Below, one piece after another: positions 7,016 to 11,860 of a stretch of DNA of 11,860 nt (position 1 is the first letter of the stretch; each line of letters opens with the position of its first letter). Both the position numbers and the translations under genes were made by a program. The DNA is from an uncultured Flavobacterium sp. Its GTDB lineage: Bacteria > Bacteroidota > Bacteroidia > Flavobacteriales > Flavobacteriaceae. The notes under the pieces were generated by a model, which was not told the origin of the DNA, searched no databases, and saw nothing but the letters and a program-made list of their open reading frames with translations. The DNA lies in the NCBI RefSeq assembly GCF_946479975.1, contig NZ_CAMLIX010000159.1, forward strand, positions 1 to 11,860, written 5' to 3'.

Positions 7016-9931
7016 TTACTGTATAATTAGTTTTCTCAACTTGGTTCCCTGCTGTGATTCAAACAACACAAAATAAATTCCTGATGAAAGTCCGCTTAAA
7101 CTAAAATTGAACGAGTACGCATCTTTTCCATTTTCATTTCTAGAATCTATTACCACATTATTATGAAGGTTATAGACTTTGATACTTGCCGGCATTATTT
7201 TATCTAACGTTATATCAACAGTAAATAATCCGTTTGATGGATTTGGATAAAGTTTCATATCAAACCTTTTCTGTAAATCACTTTCATCTGGATCAACATA
7301 TTCTCCTTCTGTAACTATGATTGTTTTCGTTTGATAAGCTGTACATCTTCCTTTTACCGTATTTAATGAAATGTCATATTCACCCGGTTTTGTAAAAGTC
7401 ATTTCTGCGTAATCACCATTATTGGTTGTAACAATTGCCTCTGACGGTAATTTCCATTCAATTTTATCTGCTTTTGGATTACTGATATCAACAATAATAA
7501 ATTTCTCATTAACAAATACTTGAGATGACATAGCAAACTCGGCACTAATATCAGATTCCTGACTAGAAATATTAATTGTATCTGTTGCCTCACAACCTAA
7601 TTTATTTGTTACAACTACGGTATAATTAGCAGGCTCAGAAACTGTTATTATTGAATTTGTGCTTTTAAACCCTTTGTCAGAACTCCATAGATATGTTGCT
7701 TTATCATCATCGATTGCCGCATTAATGGTCAAGCTTTGCTTATAACAAAGCGTTACATCTTCACCTAAGTAAATAATGTCTTTTGGAGGATCCACAACAT
7801 TGTATTTTCTTGAAATTTTACAACCTCTAGCATCAGTTATTTCAACAGAATATTCACCATTAGACGCATTGCTCAACGTATTTGTTTTTTCTCCTGTGTT
7901 CCATAAGTAAATAAATGGAGCAGTTCCTGCAATTGGAGTTACCACTATTTTCGCATCAGAACCTAAATAACATGTCGGCATTTTAATCATTTCTGAAGCA
8001 TCTAAATGTGGTGGAGCAACAAAAGAAATTGATTCAGTTGTTTTACAGCCGTTAAAATCGGTAACAGTTACAGAATAAGTTCCGGGAGATACGTTTTTGA
8101 GTGTTTCAGTTGTGACTCCCGTATTCCATAAATAGCGGTATGGTTTTGTTCCTCCGGTTGGAGCAGGTGTAATCGTCCAATCATTTCCATCACCGCAAAG
8201 CGTGTAATCTGCAGAAAGTGTATTCGCTATTTTTTGAGGTTCGTTAATAATAAATGAATCACTTTTTGCAATATTGTTTTTAGTATCTGTCACCTCAACA
8301 TAATAAGTTCCTATTCCCAGGCCACCTAGAGTTACATTTGTACCTAAAACGGTCTGATCTAAAATAGAATACCATTTGTAAGTGTAGCCCGCAATACCTC
8401 CAGAGGCATTAGCTCTTAGACTTGCATTTTTATCTCCATTACATAAAACAGCACTTACTGAGGAAATGGTAGACACTAATAGATCTGGTTGCGTAATTTC
8501 ATAAATATCAGATGTGATTGAACAACCTTTTGCATCTGTTGCAATTGCATAATATTTACCAGCAGGAAGATTTACAACTGTTGCAGTAGTTCCTGTTACG
8601 GGAATATTTGTATTAGTAAACCATTTATAATTGTAATTTATTGTTCCGCCTTGAACAACTATGTTGATGCTTCCATTTGAAAGTCCGAAACCTGTTGCAG
8701 GTATTATTGTTTTTTGACTAATTAAAAGTTGTTTCGGTTCTGTAACTTCAACGTTAACTACTGAAGTATAATTACAGCCCTTACTGTCTTGAACTTGTAT
8801 GTCGTAAATATTGGCCTTTAAATTTGGAATTAAAGCTGTACGATTATCAAAAGCAACCCAATTACCGTAACCAGTATCTTGAGATTTGTAGCGGTATTGG
8901 AAAATATTGCTTCCGCCAGCTGCAGTTAAGGTTATTGTACCATCGCTGTATCCTAAACAATTTACATTTTTTTGTACGTAGGTAACAACAATAGGATCTG
9001 GCTGTGTAATTACAATTGATTTACTTGTAACTTCTACTTTATTGAAGTCTTTTACAACAGCATAGTAGCTTCCAATTTCAAGATTACTTAATAAAGCATT
9101 TGATTCGTTAGGAATTTTTACACCGTTTTTATACCAAGAAATAGTTCTTATACCGAAACCGCCTTTTACAACTGCAGTTATTGAACCATTTTTACCATTA
9201 TTACAAGTTATTTCTGCAGATTGGGTAATGCTGATTTCAAGAACATTATTGTTAAAATCAAATTCTGTAGATTTTGTACATCCAGTAGCATCGGTTGCAG
9301 AAACAGTAAAAATGCTGGAAGCAAGATTGGTAAAATCAACTTGTTTTAAAGTCGAGTTTGGAACGTCTTTTATTATTTTTCCATTGCTATCTCGACATAC
9401 ATATTGGTAGGGAGCGACTCCGCCAACAATTTCAATATGAAGTGCGCCATTGTTGTTTCCAGAAGTTGGAATAGTAGGAACAATTTTATCCAAATCAAAT
9501 CCAAAATCTTGAGGCTGGTCTATGATAATATTTTCTAAGATTCCAACACATAAATTACCATCATATGCACTTACAGAATAATTTCCTTTTCTTAAACTAT
9601 ATTGATTTTTATCTGTACTTCCGTTACTCCATAAATAAGTATAAACAGGCGTTCCGCCAATGATATCTGGAGTTCCTCCTGTAACATTGATTTCAACCAC
9701 ACCATCAAATCCATCGAAACAAGTAACATTTTGTATGTTCGTTGTTTGAACAATAATTTGAGTTGGCTGTTTTAATTCGAATAGAGGAGAAGTAGTCTTG
9801 TTATTATTAGAATCAATTACAGTTACATAATAATTTCCAGTTGGTATATTTCCAGTAATTGCTTCGATATTTTTTGTCGTGTTTATTAATGTTCCGTTTT
9901 CTTTATACCATTCGTAGGTGTAGAAACCTTC
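7016..9931 (-). CDS. C-terminal-side fragment of SprB-repeat protein with T9SS type A sorting domain
   Basis: This open frame follows directly after the premature stop and begins EGFYTYEWYKENG, the second half of the interrupted repeat. There is no ATG for the first 77 codons. The first possible initiator is a GTG at 9700, inside the conserved strand of the next repeat (VVEINVTGG), with no ribosome-binding or domain-boundary support. Independent translation is therefore unlikely. The segment holds about nine further repeats, for example VTCFDGFDG, VNCLGYSDG, ATGFGLSNG and VLCNGDKNA. A PKD/Ig-like module comes next (ISAEFAMSS to KTIIVTEG, about 7300-7560), then an acidic linker (EYVDPDESD) and the sorting domain. 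Without the upstream part it has no signal peptide, so as a separate product it could not be exported. Confidence 0.75.
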   Translation of the reverse strand, partial: EGFYTYEWYKENGTLINTTKNIEAITGNIPTGNYYVTVIDSNNNKTTSPLFELKQPTQIIVQTTNIQNVTCFDGFDGVVEINVTGGTPDIIGGTPVYTYLWSNGSTDKNQYSLRKGNYSVSAYDGNLCVGILENIIIDQPQDFGFDLDKIVPTIPTSGNNNGALHIEIVGGVAPYQYVCRDSNGKIIKDVPNSTLKQVDFTNLASSIFTVSATDATGCTKSTEFDFNNNVLEISITQSAEITCNNGKNGSITAVVKGGFGIRTISWYKNGVKIPNESNALLSNLEIGSYYAVVKDFNKVEVTSKSIVITQPDPIVVTYVQKNVNCLGYSDGTITLTAAGGSNIFQYRYKSQDTGYGNWVAFDNRTALIPNLKANIYDIQVQDSKGCNYTSVVNVEVTEPKQLLISQKTIIPATGFGLSNGSINIVVQGGTINYNYKWFTNTNIPVTGTTATVVNLPAGKYYAIATDAKGCSITSDIYEITQPDLLVSTISSVSAVLCNGDKNASLRANASGGIAGYTYKWYSILDQTVLGTNVTLGGLGIGTYYVEVTDTKNNIAKSDSFIINEPQKIANTLSADYTLCGDGNDWTITPAPTGGTKPYRYLWNTGVTTETLKNVSPGTYSVTVTDFNGCKTTESISFVAPPHLDASEMIKMPTCYLGSDAKIVVTPIAGTAPFIYLWNTGEKTNTLSNASNGEYSVEITDARGCKISRKYNVVDPPKDIIYLGEDVTLCYKQSLTINAAIDDDKATYLWSSDKGFKSTNSIITVSEPANYTVVVTNKLGCEATDTINISSQESDISAEFAMSSQVFVNEKFIIVDISNPKADKIEWKLPSEAIVTTNNGDYAEMTFTKPGEYDISLNTVKGRCTAYQTKTIIVTEGEYVDPDESDLQKRFDMKLYPNPSNGLFTVDITLDKIMPASIKVYNLHNNVVIDSRNENGKDAYSFNFSLSGLSSGIYFVLFESQQGTKLRKLIIQ
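7019..7255 (-). other. T9SS type A C-terminal sorting domain
   Basis: The last 79 residues start KLYPNPSNGLFTVDITL. They continue through IKVYNLHNNVV and FSLSGLSSGIYFVLF to the end KLRKLIIQ. The order YPNP-x-x-G, IxVYN, LSxGIYFV and a short Lys/Arg-containing tail is the classic type A sorting signal. It directs periplasmic cargo through the type IX translocon, where it is cleaved and the protein is attached to or released from the surface. It shows that the intact repeat protein was meant to be outside the outer membrane. Confidence 0.93.
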
Positions 9932-9934
9932 TTA
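9932..9934 (-). other. In-frame premature TAA inside a SprB-like repeat
   Basis: The minus strand reads CCT ACT TAA GAA GGT TTC, with the same frame open for at least 642 codons before and 971 after. A single-base change from a sense codon (for example TAC, CAA, GAA, AAA or TCA) is enough to explain it. No homopolymer or frame change is involved. The flanking peptide GTGVPT / EGFYTYEWYK makes one normal, slightly expanded repeat turn when joined. Confidence 0.85.
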
Positions 9935-11860
9935 AGTAGGAACACCAGTTCCAATTTCGGCTTTAGCTCTTAAAATACCAGTTGAATTAAAACAATCAAT
10001 AGATTTAGCAATAGTAATTGCTACTTCTAGTTTTTTTGGCTGAATAATTTCAAAAGTTTTTTCCAGATTACAATTTTTGCTGTCTGTAACTATCAAATGG
10101 TATGAACCTGCAAATTGATTGTCTAAGATGGCTTGAGTTTGACCAATAATTTCTATATTGTTTTTATACCATTTATAAGAATAATTTTTAGTTCCTCCTG
10201 TTATTTCAACTGTGATTTTTCCGTTATTTAATCCAAAACCAGAAGCGTTTTTGACTTCGTTATCTTTAAAATTTAAACTTACAGCGGGTTCTGTAATTTC
10301 TATAGTTTTAGTTATCTTACAATCAACAGCATTATTATCTGATATTGTTACGTTATAAATACCATGAGAAAGTCCAGAAATTGCAGATTTTCCGTTATTA
10401 ATAGAAGATTCTGTCCAGACAATGCTATAGTCAGAAGAACCTCCAGCTATGTTTAAAGTTATTGTTCCGTCACTTTCGCCTTTACAAGAAACTTCTGTTT
10501 TAGTAAAAGTAGCTGCTAATGGATCTGGCTCTGTGATGGTATATTCATTTACTCCATTTAACTTGTTAGTATTTTGGTCTGTAACTTCTACAATATATTG
10601 TCCAGCCCCTAAACCAGGTGTGGTCTCAGTAGTCGATAGAATTTGAGTTTTATCCAATTTATTATACCATTTGTAAATATATCCTGGAACACCACCTTTT
10701 ACTTTTACTGTTAATATAGCTGTTTTATCACCATGACATTTTATCTGTGTATTTTGTTTCATCACTAAACTTTCAATTTCTAAAAGATCTGGTTGTGTTA
10801 AGGTGAAATCTTTACTAACGGGACATTGGTTTTTATCTTTCACTGTGACAACATAAGAACCAGCTTTCAGTTTATCTATTTTATTTGTGGTTGCAAATAC
10901 AACGTCAGAATTTTTTAGTGACCAAGAGTAAGTGTAATCACCAGCACCATCGATTCCTTCAACTTCAAGAATACCATTTTCTGTTTCGAAACCTTTTAAG
11001 TTCTTCTCGGTAATAGTTTTGATAGCCAGTTTAGCGTTTGGCTGACCTACTTTAATCCCTTTAAGATCAACCTCGCAATTATTTTTGTCTTTAACTAAAA
11101 CATTGTAAGTTCCAGCATAAATTGCCGTTAAATCTTTTGAAGAAGCGACAAAATCCTTATCATCATCTTTTGTCCACACATAAGTGTAATCTGTTGTTCC
11201 TCCTTGAACATTAATTTGAATTGATCCAGTTTTTTCTCCAAAACACAAAACATCTCCAACATTTGAAGCTAGTTTAACTTTTAGCGGATTTGGTTCTGAA
11301 AGTGTGATTTCTGCATTTGCTTGCGCACCAACTTTATCACTAACCATTACTTTATATTTTCCAGCATTTTTGCCTGATATTTTATTACTTGTGTCACTAA
11401 TATCTATATAAGCGCTGCCTTCTAACTTAGACCATTTATAGGTGTAATCGTTATTGCCTCCAGTAACTTTAGCTGTGATTTCTCCATCAAAATATCCAGA
11501 ACATTTAATAGCAGAACTTTCTGTTAGTTTTACTTCTATCATTGGATTTTCTTCGACCTTAAAAGTTTGGCTGACACTGCATGAGTTATCATCTGTTACG
11601 GTTAAAGTATAATCACCAGCTTTAAGTCCGCTAATATCTTTTGTGTTTGAGGGGATAGGGGCAGTAGTATTGGATGTCCAATTATATTGGAGTGTTCCTG
11701 TACCGCCAATTGCATCGGCCATACTAATTGCTCCAGTACTTTGCCCATTTATTAAGACTTTTGTTATTGCTGGAGTTTGAATTACAATTGCTGGAGGATT
11801 AATTATTTTAAATAAAACAATTGCCGAACAATTATTTGCATCTATAACTGTTACTTCATA
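9932..11860 (-). CDS. N-terminal-side fragment of SprB-repeat protein (5' partial, ends at premature TAA)
   Basis: The window shows 642 sense codons plus the stop. The frame is open through the right edge (YEVTVIDANNC at the edge), so ATG 11722 (MADAIGGTG) is an internal methionine within a repeat and not a start. The fragment contains the tail of one repeat, seven complete repeats and half of another. Repeat openings include IKCSGYFDG, VLCFGEKTG, IKCHGDKTA and VSCKGESDG. It stops after GTGVPT, in the Gly-rich turn just before the expected YTYxWYK strand, which reappears at once on the other side of the stop. No signal peptide or sorting domain is present in this part, since the N-terminus is outside the window. 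Confidence 0.8.
   Translation of the reverse strand, partial: YEVTVIDANNCSAIVLFKIINPPAIVIQTPAITKVLINGQSTGAISMADAIGGTGTLQYNWTSNTTAPIPSNTKDISGLKAGDYTLTVTDDNSCSVSQTFKVEENPMIEVKLTESSAIKCSGYFDGEITAKVTGGNNDYTYKWSKLEGSAYIDISDTSNKISGKNAGKYKVMVSDKVGAQANAEITLSEPNPLKVKLASNVGDVLCFGEKTGSIQINVQGGTTDYTYVWTKDDDKDFVASSKDLTAIYAGTYNVLVKDKNNCEVDLKGIKVGQPNAKLAIKTITEKNLKGFETENGILEVEGIDGAGDYTYSWSLKNSDVVFATTNKIDKLKAGSYVVTVKDKNQCPVSKDFTLTQPDLLEIESLVMKQNTQIKCHGDKTAILTVKVKGGVPGYIYKWYNKLDKTQILSTTETTPGLGAGQYIVEVTDQNTNKLNGVNEYTITEPDPLAATFTKTEVSCKGESDGTITLNIAGGSSDYSIVWTESSINNGKSAISGLSHGIYNVTISDNNAVDCKITKTIEITEPAVSLNFKDNEVKNASGFGLNNGKITVEITGGTKNYSYKWYKNNIEIIGQTQAILDNQFAGSYHLIVTDSKNCNLEKTFEIIQPKKLEVAITIAKSIDCFNSTGILRAKAEIGTGVPT

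Larger units (their letters stand above)
7016..11860 (-). pseudogene. Giant SprB-repeat T9SS surface protein, interrupted by one in-frame stop (5' end beyond window)
   Basis: One reading frame runs from 11860 to the TAA at 7016-7018, 1615 codons, broken only by TAA at 9934-9932. Both sides of the stop lie in the same frame and inside the same repeat, so this was a single gene. It has about 18 SprB-like repeats of roughly 75-90 residues. A typical repeat runs: CxGxxDG start, GG turn, YTYxW strand, AGxYxVxVxD, and often a C before the closing QP or EP. A PKD/Ig-like module and a type A T9SS sorting domain follow. SprB of Flavobacterium johnsoniae is a motile cell-surface adhesin of gliding. This protein is only repeat-related, so calling it a gliding adhesin would be inference. 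If the stop is real, the product lacks its sorting domain and should not reach the surface. Readthrough or a sequencing error are alternatives. Confidence 0.75.
7600..11860 (-). repeat. SprB-like protein repeat array with three-repeat A-B-C supercycle
   Basis: About 18 degenerate repeats cycle through three types. Type A has a cysteine at both ends, such as VSCKGESDG and later DNNAVDC. Type B lacks the first cysteine, often opens GFGxxNG, and keeps the last (DSKNC). Type C has the first (IKCHGDK) but not the last (TDQNTNK, TDTKNN). Type A first-cysteine codons begin at 11245, 10486, 9721, 8959 and 8197, spaced 759, 765, 762 and 762. Type C first-cysteine codons begin at 11503, 10738, 9994, 9205 and 8443. 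After 8197 the next two repeats have both cysteines and the cycle ends. Confidence 0.82.

Noticed and set aside
7399..7593. 64-codon minus-strand open frame
   Set aside because: It is an out-of-frame shadow inside the PKD/Ig-like region of the repeat protein.
9228..9410. 60-codon plus-strand open frame
   Set aside because: It is antisense to two SprB-like repeats and has no start signal or domain.
9698..9700. GTG as the start of a separate 894-residue gene
   Set aside because: It lies within a conserved repeat strand (DGVVEINVTGG) and the frame is open for 77 more codons upstream to the premature stop, continuing the same repeat protein.
10449..10646. 65-codon plus-strand open frame
   Set aside because: It is antisense to the repeat array; apparent patterns are reverse images of the repeats.
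11720..11722. ATG as the true start of the upstream repeat fragment
   Set aside because: The frame continues open to the right edge with typical repeat sequence, and no signal peptide follows this methionine.

Overview
This window looks like a chromosomal piece of a low-GC Bacteroidota, most likely a Flavobacterium relative. Three features support this. The base composition is AT-rich and the starts lack Shine-Dalgarno sequences. One protein is built from SprB-type repeats and ends in a type A C-terminal sorting domain of the type IX secretion system (T9SS). Another begins with what I read as a TANFOR domain, a signature of large secreted Bacteroidota proteins. No RNA gene, mobile element or CRISPR array is visible, and essentially the whole window is coding on the minus strand.

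Reading in the direction of transcription (right to left): (1) 11860-7016 is one continuous frame of a giant surface adhesin-like protein. Its 5' end lies beyond the right edge. It has about 18 SprB-like repeats, a PKD/Ig-like module and a T9SS sorting domain. A single in-frame TAA at 9932-9934 splits it, so as written it is a broken gene or contains a base error. (2) 6920-4479 encodes an 813-residue outer-membrane beta-barrel with a signal peptide and a helical C-terminal domain. (3) 4437-1 is a 1479-codon open frame that runs off the left edge. It encodes an exported TANFOR / fibronectin III / zinc-metallopeptidase-like protein followed by a partly hydrophobic region. The layout resembles a polymorphic toxin whose effector end lies outside the window. 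The gaps between genes are 95 and 41 bases with no visible terminator, which suggests one operon.

The working model is inference. A T9SS-secreted repeat fibre, an outer-membrane barrel and a large multidomain effector-like protein would be co-produced as a surface display or contact-delivery module.

The most notable structure is a higher-order periodicity in the repeat protein. Three different repeat types (A, B, C), told apart by which end carries cysteine, cycle in strict order. Equivalent A-type cysteine codons are spaced 759, 765, 762 and 762 bases apart (253-255 codons). The internal stop falls in one C-type repeat.
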